From NCBI RefSeq assembly GCF_013371465.1, contig NZ_JABWDU010000003.1, forward strand, positions 248,001-312,000: a stretch of 64,000 nucleotides of DNA. The letters are read 5' to 3'. This DNA comes from Ensifer oleiphilus (lineage in GTDB: Bacteria; Pseudomonadota; Alphaproteobacteria; Rhizobiales; Rhizobiaceae). This document shows positions 44,270 to 52,869 of this stretch, piece by piece. The notes beneath the pieces were generated by a model. It was not told the DNA's origin, made no database searches, and saw nothing but the letters and a program-made list of their open reading frames with translations. Every line of letters begins with the position of its first letter. The stretch's first letter is position 1. Made by a program: the position numbers and the translations under genes.

Positions 44270-45067
44270 TTACCAGAGCGGGGTCAGCGCCGGCGGGTTA
44301 GCCTTCTCGCCCCACCACTTCTTATAGTTTGCCTCGTAGGCGCCGCTCTGGATGTATTCCGACACGAACATGTCGATCCAGCGGGCGAAGCCGTCGTCAC
44401 CCTTTGCGACAGCGATACCGATCGGGTCGTTGGAGTACAGCCCGGGAAGCGTCACGAGGTTGTCGTTCTTGGTGGCGAGATAGTCCAGCAGCGAGGAATC
44501 TTCGATCGCCGCGTCAACACGCTTCTGCTGAAGCAGCAGCACGCCCTCGGGCGAGAAGTTGTCGGTGTAGACGAGTTCGGCTCCCGGAACCGCCTTCTGC
44601 ATGAAAGTCTCGCCGGTTGATCCGCGGCCGACCACGATCTTCTTGCCTGCGAGATCCTCGATCTTCGAGATGCCGGCATCCTTCTGCACTATGATGCGCA
44701 GGCCAGCACGGTTGTAGGGGATCGAGAAATCCACTGACTTGGCGCGCTCGAGCGTCGCCGAGGTGTTGGCGACGGCGATGTCGATCTGACCAGACATCAG
44801 CATCGAGATGCGGGCGTCACCTGACACGTCAACAAACTCTACCGGAACGCCAAGCTTCTCGGCGAGCAGCGTCGCAACGTCAACATCGTAGCCGACCGGG
44901 TTGTTCTGCGCGTCGCGGAACCCGATGGGTTCGCCGCCGAGCGACACGCCGATGCGGACGGTGCCGCGGTCGCGGATTTCGTCTATTTTGCCCGCCTGCG
45001 CCTCGCCCGCAGCCGTCAGACCGATGGCAACCGCCACGCCTGCCAGTTTCGCAATAAACCTTTTCAT
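44270..45067 (-). CDS. polar amino-acid-type ABC substrate-binding protein
   Basis: The 265-residue protein has a signal peptide (MKRFIAKLAGVAVAIGLTAAGEAQA) and a SBP_bac_3 domain: GTVRIGVSLGGEPIGFRDAQNNPVGYDVDVA-type opening, SGQIDIAVANTSATLERAKSVDFSIPYN and GSTGETFMQKAV. This family binds amino acids and amino-acid-like ligands. It is the last gene of the operon, 18 bp after the glycosylasparaginase gene, so the ligand may be asparagine-linked N-acetylglucosamine or a related glyco-amino acid. Confidence 0.93.
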   Translation of the reverse strand: MKRFIAKLAGVAVAIGLTAAGEAQAGKIDEIRDRGTVRIGVSLGGEPIGFRDAQNNPVGYDVDVATLLAEKLGVPVEFVDVSGDARISMLMSGQIDIAVANTSATLERAKSVDFSIPYNRAGLRIIVQKDAGISKIEDLAGKKIVVGRGSTGETFMQKAVPGAELVYTDNFSPEGVLLLQQKRVDAAIEDSSLLDYLATKNDNLVTLPGLYSNDPIGIAVAKGDDGFARWIDMFVSEYIQSGAYEANYKKWWGEKANPPALTPLW

Positions 45068-45085
45068 GCTCCCTCTCCTTGAAAG

Positions 45086-46009
45086 TTAGGATTTTACCGA
45101 TTCGGCGAAGCGACGTTCCGGTTCTGGCAGGCTCTCATCCCAATACCAATAACGGATCTGTTCTTCGCAATTCAGGCTGACAACCCTGTGGTTGCCGTTC
45201 GCGTCGAGCGCGTGGATGACGACGCCGGCAAGAAAACCCTGCTTGAGCTCAGTCAATTCCGTCACCGCCAGAGCGATGGCATCATCCAGCGAATGGCCGA
45301 GGCGCAGTGCCAGGACGATGGTACGCGCGGTGCCGCAGCGCATCGTCATCTCGCCCGTGTGGGTGCAGGCGGCTGCACCGAAGCGGCTGTCGGCATAGAA
45401 GCCGGCGCCGGGAATGGGAGAATCGCCCAACCGTCCCGGATACTTCCAGGCCCACCCAGACGTCGAGGTGACGACGTTGAGGCCGGCGGCGCTATCCTTG
45501 GAAAGAAACACGGTGGTGTCGCGCACGCGCTCCGGGTCGGTGATCGTGCGGCTGAGCGGCGCCAGGGGAATGTCGGGGAAGCTGGCGAGTTCTTCCGGCG
45601 AAAGCTCCTTTTCCAGTCGCTCCCACCACACGCGCCTGCTGTCCTCGTATAACGTCTCATCCACGGTAAAACCGATCTCGGTGGCAAAGCGGCGGGCACC
45701 GTCACCGGTCAACATGACGTGGGGCAGACGCTTCATGACCTCATGGGCAAGAGCCGAGACCGGAAGCGTATCGGGCACGGCGCCGACTGCGCCCACCTCG
45801 CGGGTGGTGCCATCCATTACGCCGGCGTCGAATTCCATACGACCGAGCATGTTCGGCCAGCCGCCGTAGCCGACCGACCGTACCTTGACTTCGCGTTCGA
45901 CCTCCCCGATGCCGGCGACCATGGCGTCGAGGCCATGGCGACCCGCTTTCAACAGATCAATTGACTTGGAGAAACCGGGCCAGGCCTCGGAATTGGCAAG
46001 GAGTATCAT
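45086..46009 (-). CDS. N4-(beta-N-acetylglucosaminyl)-L-asparaginase (glycosylasparaginase)
   Basis: The 307-residue protein is an N-terminal-nucleophile (type-2 asparaginase) hydrolase. Features shared with aspartylglucosaminidases: SVGYGGWPNMLGRMEFDAGVMDG near residue 45, the self-cleavage DT at D164-T165 within RVRDTTVF, and GRLGDSPIPGAGFYAD followed by AACTHTGEMTMR. Autoproteolysis before T165 should expose the catalytic threonine. The enzyme splits GlcNAc-Asn to aspartate, ammonia and N-acetylglucosamine. No signal peptide, so it acts in the cytoplasm after import. It lies directly beside a dedicated importer and near a ROK sugar kinase. Confidence 0.9.
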   Translation of the reverse strand: MILLANSEAWPGFSKSIDLLKAGRHGLDAMVAGIGEVEREVKVRSVGYGGWPNMLGRMEFDAGVMDGTTREVGAVGAVPDTLPVSALAHEVMKRLPHVMLTGDGARRFATEIGFTVDETLYEDSRRVWWERLEKELSPEELASFPDIPLAPLSRTITDPERVRDTTVFLSKDSAAGLNVVTSTSGWAWKYPGRLGDSPIPGAGFYADSRFGAAACTHTGEMTMRCGTARTIVLALRLGHSLDDAIALAVTELTELKQGFLAGVVIHALDANGNHRVVSLNCEEQIRYWYWDESLPEPERRFAESVKS

Positions 46010-46011
46010 CT

Positions 46012-46743
46012 TCAGTCTTTTCGCATCTTTGAGAGGAATTGGGCCACGCGTGGCATTGCCATACCCTTGTCGGAGAAGAAGTCTTCGGTCGGCAGGTCGG
46101 CGATCATCTGTCCCTTGTCGAGGAACGCGATGCGTGTGGAAATGGAGCGGGCAAACTCGATCTCGTGGGTGACGAACACCATGGTCGTGCCCTGCTTTGC
46201 GATATTGGCGAGGATCGACAACACCTCGGCAGTCATCTCGGGATCGAGTGCGCTTGTGACTTCGTCGAGCAGGAGATAGCTGGGCTTCATGGCCAGTGCC
46301 CGGCAGATGCCTACCCGCTGGCGCTGGCCGCCGGAAAGCTGGGCCGGATAAGCGTCGGCGCGTTCGGACAGACCCACCTGCTGAAGCAGCCGGCGCGCTT
46401 CTGCTTCGGCATCCTTTCGCGGGACGTTCAGCACCTCGACGGGTGCGAGCGCGATATTCTGCACGGCCGTCATGTGCGGGTAGAGGTTGAACAGCTGGAA
46501 CACGGTGCCTGACCGCTTGCGCGCGTCAGCTAGCTCGCGGGGCTTCGATACGTCGAACCCGTCGACCGTGACCCTGCCGCCATCGATCTTTTCCAAACCG
46601 TTGATGCAGCGGATGAGCGTTGACTTGCCCGATCCAGACGAGCCCAGCACCGAGACGACTTCTCCCTGACTGATCTCGAGATCGATGCCTCGCAGCACGG
46701 TTGCCGAACCGAAGGACTTGTGCAGGCCGGTGATGCTGATCAT
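46012..46743 (-). CDS. polar amino-acid-type ABC transporter ATP-binding protein
   Basis: The 243-residue ATPase has Walker A GSSGSGKST, Q-loop VFQLFNLYPH, signature LSGGQRQRV, Walker B YLLLDEVTSALDP and H-loop VTHE, as in GlnQ/HisP-type proteins. It ends two bases from the glycosylasparaginase start and starts next to the permease stop (46743/46744). Residue E in DEVTSALD is canonical. It energises the two permeases encoded just upstream. Confidence 0.95.
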   Translation of the reverse strand: MISITGLHKSFGSATVLRGIDLEISQGEVVSVLGSSGSGKSTLIRCINGLEKIDGGRVTVDGFDVSKPRELADARKRSGTVFQLFNLYPHMTAVQNIALAPVEVLNVPRKDAEAEARRLLQQVGLSERADAYPAQLSGGQRQRVGICRALAMKPSYLLLDEVTSALDPEMTAEVLSILANIAKQGTTMVFVTHEIEFARSISTRIAFLDKGQMIADLPTEDFFSDKGMAMPRVAQFLSKMRKD

Positions 46744-47415
46744 TTACAGACCCTTCCATTTGGTGTGGGCGCGAAGCCGCGTCTCAAGGCGCGCGCCGGC
46801 ATAGGCCACCAGCTTGGCGGTGAGGTAATAGAGCGCACCAACGATCGTCCAGACGACGAACGGCTTGAGCGTGCGCAGGTTGAGGATGTTGCCGACCTTG
46901 GTAAGGTCGATCACGCCGATCACCGAAATCAGCGAGGTGACCTGCAACTGATTGACCAGCAGTCCTGTCAACGGGCCGACGGCAAATGCCGCTGCCTGGG
47001 GTGCAATCACCCGGCGCAGGATTTGCCAGCGGTTGAGGCCGAAAACCCTCGCTGCCTCAAGCTGGTCGCGACCGACCGACTCGATCGCCGAGACGGCGAT
47101 AACGTAGATGAAGGCGGCGCTGTTGCCCGAAAGTGTGATAACGGCGGCCTCGGTCGGCGTAACGTTGATCTTGAGGAAGGCCGGCAGACCGAAGAAGACG
47201 AGGAAAAGCTGGACGAGCACAGGCGAGTTTTTGAGCAGCTCTGCTATGAAGGCAACGAGCTGCGCCAAGACCGGCAGGCGATAGAAACGGATCACCGCCC
47301 AGAGTGTGCCGACCAAGAGACCGATCAGCGTGGTCGACACGAACAAAGCCAGCGAAACGCTAAGGCCTTGCAACAGAAGCACGAGATCGTACGGCGTGAA
47401 ATCTCCGTAGCGCAT
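46744..47415 (-). CDS. polar amino-acid-type ABC permease (second)
   Basis: The ATG at 47415 gives 223 residues, MRYGDFTPYDLVLLLQGLSV onward. It has about five membrane segments and the EAA-loop EAARVFGLNRWQILRRVIAPQA of HisM/GlnP-type permeases, with LKNSPVLVQLFLVFFGLP typical of the family. The start overlaps the stop of the preceding permease gene as ATGA. A longer frame starting at 48030 is only an out-of-frame reading of the neighbour gene. Confidence 0.93.
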   Translation of the reverse strand: MRYGDFTPYDLVLLLQGLSVSLALFVSTTLIGLLVGTLWAVIRFYRLPVLAQLVAFIAELLKNSPVLVQLFLVFFGLPAFLKINVTPTEAAVITLSGNSAAFIYVIAVSAIESVGRDQLEAARVFGLNRWQILRRVIAPQAAAFAVGPLTGLLVNQLQVTSLISVIGVIDLTKVGNILNLRTLKPFVVWTIVGALYYLTAKLVAYAGARLETRLRAHTKWKGL

Positions 47416-48086
47416 CAGGCCACTCCCTCTGCCTGGTTGCGATTGAGATGACGATGCAGCGCCCCGATCACGATGGAAACAGACCAGGTCAGCGCCGCAT
47501 AGGCGACGAGCAGGACGAAATAGACTTCGAAGGGCCTGAAGGTCTGGGACGCCACGATCTTGGCCGAGCCGGTCAGTTCGTTGAGCGTGATCGTCGACAG
47601 CACCGAAGAGGTCAGGATCAGGTTGATGAACACCGAGCCCAAGGGTCGGACCGAGGTGCGCAAGGCTATCGGAAGGGCGATCCTGCGGAAGATTGTGGCC
47701 CTCTTCAGCCCGCTGACCTGTGCAGCCTCGATAACGCCGGGCTCGATCGCCAGAATGCCGGAACGGATGACGTCGGAGGTGAAGGCGCCGCCGGCGATGG
47801 ACAGGGCGATGATGCCCGTCGACAGCGCATCGATGTAGATGCCGATCTCGGGCAGCCCGAAATAGAAGAAGAACAGCTGCACGATGAAGGGGATGTTGCG
47901 GAACATATCGACGTAGACCGCCGACAGCCTGTTGAGAAACGTCGAGGAAGAGGTGCGTGCCGCGGCGACCAGGAGCCCGAGCACCAAACTGCCAATGACG
48001 GAAATCAGGCAGACCTTGAAGGTCAGCCAAGTCCCTTCGAGCAGGAAGGGTATGTGTTTGGCGAGGATCGACAGGTCGAACTGCAA
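47415..48086 (-). CDS. polar amino-acid-type ABC permease (first gene, TTG start)
   Basis: Translation from the TTG at 48086 gives 223 residues, MQFDLSILAKHIPFLLEGTW onward, the same length as its partner. GAGG lies eight bases upstream. The EAA-loop EAAQVSGLKRATIFRRIALPIA and FRNIPFIVQLFFFYFGLP identify an HisQ/GlnP-type permease. Upstream in-frame codons up to 48227 would place the LacI-type palindrome and promoter inside the coding region, so the TTG is preferred. It heads the five-gene ABC/glycosylasparaginase operon. Confidence 0.88.
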   Translation of the reverse strand: MQFDLSILAKHIPFLLEGTWLTFKVCLISVIGSLVLGLLVAAARTSSSTFLNRLSAVYVDMFRNIPFIVQLFFFYFGLPEIGIYIDALSTGIIALSIAGGAFTSDVIRSGILAIEPGVIEAAQVSGLKRATIFRRIALPIALRTSVRPLGSVFINLILTSSVLSTITLNELTGSAKIVASQTFRPFEVYFVLLVAYAALTWSVSIVIGALHRHLNRNQAEGVA

Positions 48087-48101
48087 GCGGCGTGCCTCAA
48101 T

Positions 48102-48119
48102 AGTGAAACCGGTTTCACT
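48102..48119 (-). promoter_or_regulatory. perfect 18-bp LacI-type operator
   Basis: AGTGAAACCGGTTTCACT is a perfect palindrome with the central CG pair typical of LacI/GalR operators. It lies 16 bp upstream of the TTG start at 48086 and just downstream of the predicted -10 region, so a bound repressor would block initiation. The LacI regulator encoded at 43225-44223 is the likely ligand. Confidence 0.85.
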
Positions 48120-48122
48120 TAG

Positions 48123-48145
48123 CAATATGAGCAAGTCCGTGTCAA
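48123..48145 (-). promoter_or_regulatory. predicted promoter of the ABC/glycosylasparaginase operon
   Basis: On the minus strand TTGACA (48145-48140) is a perfect -35 element. About 16-17 bases further a CTAAGT/GCTAAG hexamer forms a weak -10 that runs into the operator. The spacing places the transcription start within the palindrome. Confidence 0.55.
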
Positions 48146-48573
48146 CGGCAGCGGCGTTTTTCAGGGGGGTTGTTCCCCAACCGCCGCCACTCCTTTTGAC
48201 GTTCAACCAGGATAAAATGGTTGGCATCGAGATCGTCCGGCGCGCCGTCGGGGCACCGGTTCTTCAGATCATTGCGATCGCTGGCGCCTGAGGCTGCATT
48301 GCGACCGATCGTCCCCGGGGTGGAAAGCTCGAAAAGCACTTGACCTTCGCGCGCCGATTAGAGACGCGCCGCCTGGAGGGCGGGAACAGGAACCGACCAC
48401 CCCCGGCAAGCCCCTCCGCTCGGTCAAGGGAGCCATCGATCGCAATCAAACGCCCTCTCCCCTCACCGACCCGGTCGCGCCAGCGGCCGGGGCACTGGCG
48501 TTGATGTCGATGATGTCATTGATCGACTTGCCTTTCGCCTGACAGGCAAGCCGGACGAGAGAGCTTCAGCGTT
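48146..48573. other. intergenic region between the ABC operon and the tautomerase gene
   Basis: Apart from the promoter and operator at its left edge I see no gene or clear repeat in this stretch. The tautomerase gene and the ABC operon are both on the minus strand, so the end of the hyu operon and the promoter of the ABC operon meet here. Confidence 0.45.
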
Positions 48574-48768
48574 CTATGGCTTGACGCGTTGCGACAGAAG
48601 CTTGCCGGAGAAGGCCCAATTGTCGTCGCTGACGTCATTGAAGACGATGCTGACCGACTCGCGCGTACACCCACAGTGTTCGACCAGTGCCTGTGTGACG
48701 GCCTCGGCCGTTTTCTGCTTTTGCTCGACGGTACGACCTTCGGACAGGTCAATTCTTATCCACGGCAT
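48574..48768 (-). CDS. 4-oxalocrotonate-tautomerase-family protein
   Basis: The ATG at 48768 gives 64 residues, MPWIRIDLSEGRTVEQKQKT onward. Proline follows the initiator Met, so the mature protein has the catalytic amino-terminal Pro of tautomerases. RTVEQKQKTAEAVTQAL and later VSIVFNDVSDDNWAFSGKLL match the small 4-OT subunit. It is the last gene of the hyu unit, 81 bp after proC. Enol-keto isomerisation of a ring-opening product is plausible, but the substrate is unknown. Confidence 0.88.
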   Translation of the reverse strand: MPWIRIDLSEGRTVEQKQKTAEAVTQALVEHCGCTRESVSIVFNDVSDDNWAFSGKLLSQRVKP

Positions 48769-48849
48769 GACGGATTCCTCCCAGAAACGGTTCAGTGACA
48801 AAGGACGCTTTCGGGCCAGGCGGAAGCAGCGTCAAGCATTGCGACGTCG

Positions 48850-49686
48850 CTAGCTTTGCTCCGTTGCCAATTCCTTCGCGCGCGCCGCGGCTGCCGCGAC
48901 GGTCTGTCGTATCACTCGTGGCATAGCCTGCTCCTGCTCGAACTCGGCCAGCCCCGCTGCAGTTGTCCCATGAGGGCTGGTGACCGCGTGTTTGAGTTGA
49001 AGCGGCGAGCGAAGATCCTCCTCAAGGAGGCCGGCCGCACCGATGATGATCTGGCGCGCGAAAAAATCGGCGGTTTCCTTTGAGAACCCAATCTGTTCGG
49101 CTGCGTGCTGCAGATGTTGTACGAAGGAAAAGACGTATCCTGGACCGCTGCCTGTGACTGCCGTGGCAAGGTCGATTTCGTTCTCCGATTTCAGCCATTG
49201 GAAACGCCCTATGGCCCCGAAGACGAACTCGGCAAGCTCTCGATCTTCTGTTGATATCGCCCCATCGGCATAGCCGACGCTGATCGCCTTGCGAACGATC
49301 GCGGCAAGATTTGGCATGACCCGCACGACCCGCGCTCTGTTGGTTACACCCTGCTGCAGCTTCGCAAGTGGAACTCCGGCGGCAATGGAGATGACAAGAG
49401 AGGCCTGCAGATTCTGTTGCGCATCCACCAGCGTTTCCAATGCACTTGTTGGTTTAACCGCCAGAATGCACACGTCGAACTGCGCCGAACCGAGCCCTGC
49501 CCAATCGTTTACGACTTTGATTTTATTTTGACTTCCCAGAACCTGCCTTGTCCTCTCTTCATCCGGATCGATGACCGTCAGATCAAGGTTCGCGGCTTTA
49601 TCCTGAAGAGCAAGCGCAATTGCAGATCCCATGTTTCCGCAACCGATCAGCAGCACGGAGCGCCGTTTCGAGGCAGGCGACATCAT
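48850..49686 (-). CDS. proC: pyrroline-5-carboxylate reductase family enzyme
   Basis: The 278-residue protein has an N-terminal NAD(P)-binding motif LLIGCGNMGSAIALAL, ILAVKP, ARVVRVMPNLAA and the C-terminal dimer block TAVTGSGPGYVFSFVQHLQHAAEQIG with SPHGTTAAGLAEFE. ProC reduces 1-pyrroline-5-carboxylate to proline; related enzymes reduce other cyclic imines. It is inside a 5-oxoprolinase/hydantoinase operon, not a housekeeping proline locus, so it may process a cyclic imine derived from the imported substrate. Confidence 0.92.
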   Translation of the reverse strand: MMSPASKRRSVLLIGCGNMGSAIALALQDKAANLDLTVIDPDEERTRQVLGSQNKIKVVNDWAGLGSAQFDVCILAVKPTSALETLVDAQQNLQASLVISIAAGVPLAKLQQGVTNRARVVRVMPNLAAIVRKAISVGYADGAISTEDRELAEFVFGAIGRFQWLKSENEIDLATAVTGSGPGYVFSFVQHLQHAAEQIGFSKETADFFARQIIIGAAGLLEEDLRSPLQLKHAVTSPHGTTAAGLAEFEQEQAMPRVIRQTVAAAAARAKELATEQS

Positions 49687-49770
49687 CTTTTGACTCCATT
49701 CAGCGCGGATGATTGGCGACGCTTCGCGTTTTGCGCGAAGCGCCGCATGAGATAATTGCTATCCCGATTG

Positions 49771-51243
49771 TTACCTTTCGCCCCAATGGCCGATCAGCTG
49801 GTATTCGGCAGGGCGATGACGGCGCATCCAGAGGGCGCGACTGATGCCGAGCGCCAAGGCGACGAGATTGATGCTCGGAAGAATCCAGTTTATCGCTCCC
49901 TCCCGACCGGTAAACATCGGCAAGTTGCTGAGGACGAAGTAGACGAAGACCGCAAGCGCCACCGCGGAAATCGCAGGCGCAACCTTCCCTTCCCACCACG
50001 AGACGCCTCGGCTGTCACGCCAGAAGAAGGCGATGATCGAGATTGCCGTGAGCAATTCCATTGCTGGTATGCTGACCGCAACCGGCACGCTTCCGACGAT
50101 AAACAGGTCCAGATAGGGATCGAGGCCCTGCCACACGCAGAACAACAGAACGATGGCGCTGAAGAGGGTGTGGGCAAGGCTCGCCACCCAGACCGACCCG
50201 CTCCTCTTCGACTTTTTCGCAAAAACAGGATTGATGGCGCGATCGCGGCCGAGCGCATAGAGGTAGCGGGCAGTGGCATTGTGGAAGGCTAGAATGGACG
50301 CAAACCAGCTGCCGACGACAAGAAGCGTGATGACGTCGGCAAAGCCTGTCCCGACATATTGGCTTGCGGCCATGGTGAACATTTCCGTCGGCTTCTCGTT
50401 GGCAACGGCCACAGCCGAGCTGCCGAAACCCTGCACAATGGCCCAGGTGACAAGTGCCTGAAACACCGCGATCAGGCCAATTGACGCAAAGGTCGCCTTG
50501 CGGACGGTTGCAACGGGATTGCGCACCTCTTCGCGAAACAGCGCCGTGGCCTCAAAGCCTGCAAAGGCGGCGAAGACGAACAGCAACACAACGCCAATTT
50601 CGCCACCGACGACGGTGTCCGGACGAAACGGCTGGAGCGATAGCCCTTCCGCGCCCCCCGCAAAGACGATAGCGACAGAAAGGACGATCAAGACCACGAC
50701 CTCAACGACCATGATGACGCCGAGAACACGGATGTTCAGCTCGACATTCAAGACGCCGAGAACCCCCATCGCCGCCAATGCCCCGAACGCCCATGGCACC
50801 CAAGAGGTTTGCACGCCCGTCATCGATGCGAGCGCCTGGCTTGCAAAGACAGCGAAGGGACCGATGGCTCCCGTTGCCGCGATCGCATAGGCAAGTACCG
50901 CGACGAAGGCCGTACCAAGACCGAGTGGACGCCCCAGGCCAGCGGCGATGTAGGAGAAGAGCGCACCAGCGTTGGGCACAAAACGCGTCATCGCGGTGTA
51001 GCCGACCGCAAAGATCGCGAGCAACACGCCGACCACCAGAAACATGCCGGCCGTTCCGATACCGCCGCGCCCGATTGCAAGCGGCGTCGAGCCCACGGCA
51101 AAGCCGAGAGGTGCTGCGGCCGCGATGACAAAGAACACCACGTCTTTGGCCCCGAGCCGGCCTGCCCGGGCGCCCGCCGGCGCATCGGTCAAGCCCTGCG
51201 TCCCCGCGCCGGATTCGCCCGACGAGTACATGTTGGTCATCAC
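49771..51243 (-). CDS. APC-superfamily amino-acid/amide permease
   Basis: The 490-residue protein has about twelve membrane segments. The opening LGAKDVVFFVIAAAAPLGFAVGSTPLAI and the segment AFAGFEATALFREEVRNPVATVRKA are typical of APC amino-acid transporters. A polar N-terminal tail of about 30 residues precedes TM1. It follows hyuB by 45 bp and precedes proC by 84 bp on the same strand, so it should import the substrate of the hyu enzymes. Confidence 0.9.
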   Translation of the reverse strand: MMTNMYSSGESGAGTQGLTDAPAGARAGRLGAKDVVFFVIAAAAPLGFAVGSTPLAIGRGGIGTAGMFLVVGVLLAIFAVGYTAMTRFVPNAGALFSYIAAGLGRPLGLGTAFVAVLAYAIAATGAIGPFAVFASQALASMTGVQTSWVPWAFGALAAMGVLGVLNVELNIRVLGVIMVVEVVVLIVLSVAIVFAGGAEGLSLQPFRPDTVVGGEIGVVLLFVFAAFAGFEATALFREEVRNPVATVRKATFASIGLIAVFQALVTWAIVQGFGSSAVAVANEKPTEMFTMAASQYVGTGFADVITLLVVGSWFASILAFHNATARYLYALGRDRAINPVFAKKSKRSGSVWVASLAHTLFSAIVLLFCVWQGLDPYLDLFIVGSVPVAVSIPAMELLTAISIIAFFWRDSRGVSWWEGKVAPAISAVALAVFVYFVLSNLPMFTGREGAINWILPSINLVALALGISRALWMRRHRPAEYQLIGHWGER

Positions 51244-51288
51244 ATTCCCCTTTTTGTTGCTGTTTGGAGCTGGTCTTGTGCGTCTTCG

Positions 51289-52869
51289 TCAGGCTGCCTT
51301 GCCGAAGCCGCCGCCGCCGCCGGTCATGATCGACAGCCGATCACCCGCCGCGAGCAAAATTCCATTGGCTTTCAGAAGGTCGTCCCTGTTGACGCTGCCG
51401 TCTATTTCGACGCGTGGCGGAAGACCGGGCTCGCCCCCCATCAATCCCCAGGCAGGCGTTATCGACCGGTCCAGCCAAAGATAGAGCTGGGTCGGCGCGT
51501 CGAAACGATACCGACGCACGATACCGCAGCCACCGCGATTCTGGCCGGCCCCACCTGAACCCTCGCGAATGGCGTATTCGGTGACGGTCACCGGATAGCG
51601 CTCTTCCAGCGCCTCGACGGGCGTGTTCCGGAAACTGCCATTGAGCACGTTGATCACGCCATCGGCGCCGTCGGCGTTGGCCGACGCCCCCCAGCCACCG
51701 GCATGAGCCTCCACGCACATGTAGGATTGGCTGGGATCGTGCGGGTCCTGACCTGCGAAGTAGGTGATCATCGAGTCCCCGAACTGCGCAGCGGTAACGC
51801 GATCGGGCAGCACGGAGGAAAACGCGCTGATGAAGAGGTCGATCAAAAGACCAAACGACGAGTAGTACCAGGCACAGGCCGCCGGCTCGAGAGCGTCATG
51901 CAGCGAACCGGGTCGAGTAATGATCTCGATATTGCGGAAACATCCACCGTCAAACGAACGTTCTGGGGCCAAGAGCATCTTGTAGGCGACCCGCAGTGCG
52001 GCGACGGTCTGGGCGCGACCGCAGTTGATCGGTCCTTTCGTGGCGTCGGGGCTTTCGCTGAGGTCGACGACAAGCCGCTCGCCCTCGACATGGACCTTGA
52101 TCGCGATTGGAACCGGCTGGCCGAGCACGACGCCGTCATTGTCCAAATACCCCCTACCCTCATAGAGGCCATCAGGAATGGCCGAGACCGATTGGCGATC
52201 TGCAATTTCGCTTTGACGGAAGATTTCATCGCGGCAAGCCTCGACGGTGGCGAGGCCGAAACGATTGATAATCTCCAGCATACGCCGTTGACCCGTCCGG
52301 CAAGAAGCGATCATAGCGTTGATGTCGCCAACGATCAGGTCCTTGCTACGGCTGTTCCTGCGAATGATGTCGATGATGTCCTCGACTGGGCCGTGTTTGT
52401 TCCCGATCTTGACCGGCCCGAAGCGTATCCCTTCCTGATAGACCTCAGTCGTCTCGGTTCCGCCGCCAGGATCGCGCCCGCCGACATCTGTGACGTCGGC
52501 GCGTGCAGCAACATAGCCAACCAACTCCCCTTCCAGAAAAAGCGGCGCAAACATCGTCACGTCAGTGAGATGCGTCCCCTGAATATAGGGGTCGTTGAAG
52601 AAGACGATATCGCCCTCCTGAAGCCAATCTTTCCCGCCGCGCAACCGCACTGCTTCCTTGACTGCCTGATCGAGACTGCCGAGGAAGAGCGGCAGGCCGC
52701 TCGACTGACCAAGAACGTCCGCATTGCGGTCGAGCAGCGCGACGGCTGCGTCGCCATTTTCATAGATCAGCGGCTGAAAGGCTGATCGCACCAAAGTCGC
52801 CAACATATCGTCGGCAGCGGACAGTAACAGGTTTCGAACGATCTCGGTGGTAACGACGTCGACGGTCAT
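51289..52869 (-). CDS. hyuB: hydantoinase B/5-oxoprolinase B-type subunit
   Basis: The ATG at 52869 gives 526 residues, MTVDVVTTEIVRNLLLSAAD onward. HyuB family marks: GDIVFFNDPYIQGTHLTDVTMFAP and the C-terminal REGSGGAGQNRGGCGIVRRYRF glycine-rich block. With HyuA it forms an ATP-dependent amidohydrolase that opens 5-oxoproline, hydantoin or related lactams. The start overlaps the hyuA stop as ATGA (52866-52869), so the two subunits are translationally coupled. Confidence 0.92.
   Translation of the reverse strand: MTVDVVTTEIVRNLLLSAADDMLATLVRSAFQPLIYENGDAAVALLDRNADVLGQSSGLPLFLGSLDQAVKEAVRLRGGKDWLQEGDIVFFNDPYIQGTHLTDVTMFAPLFLEGELVGYVAARADVTDVGGRDPGGGTETTEVYQEGIRFGPVKIGNKHGPVEDIIDIIRRNSRSKDLIVGDINAMIASCRTGQRRMLEIINRFGLATVEACRDEIFRQSEIADRQSVSAIPDGLYEGRGYLDNDGVVLGQPVPIAIKVHVEGERLVVDLSESPDATKGPINCGRAQTVAALRVAYKMLLAPERSFDGGCFRNIEIITRPGSLHDALEPAACAWYYSSFGLLIDLFISAFSSVLPDRVTAAQFGDSMITYFAGQDPHDPSQSYMCVEAHAGGWGASANADGADGVINVLNGSFRNTPVEALEERYPVTVTEYAIREGSGGAGQNRGGCGIVRRYRFDAPTQLYLWLDRSITPAWGLMGGEPGLPPRVEIDGSVNRDDLLKANGILLAAGDRLSIMTGGGGGFGKAA

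Noticed and set aside
46744-48030. Single long permease reading frame from 48030
   Set aside because: The part from 48030 to 47416 is an out-of-frame reading of the first permease gene. The real second permease starts at ATG 47415 with the usual length and an ATGA overlap.
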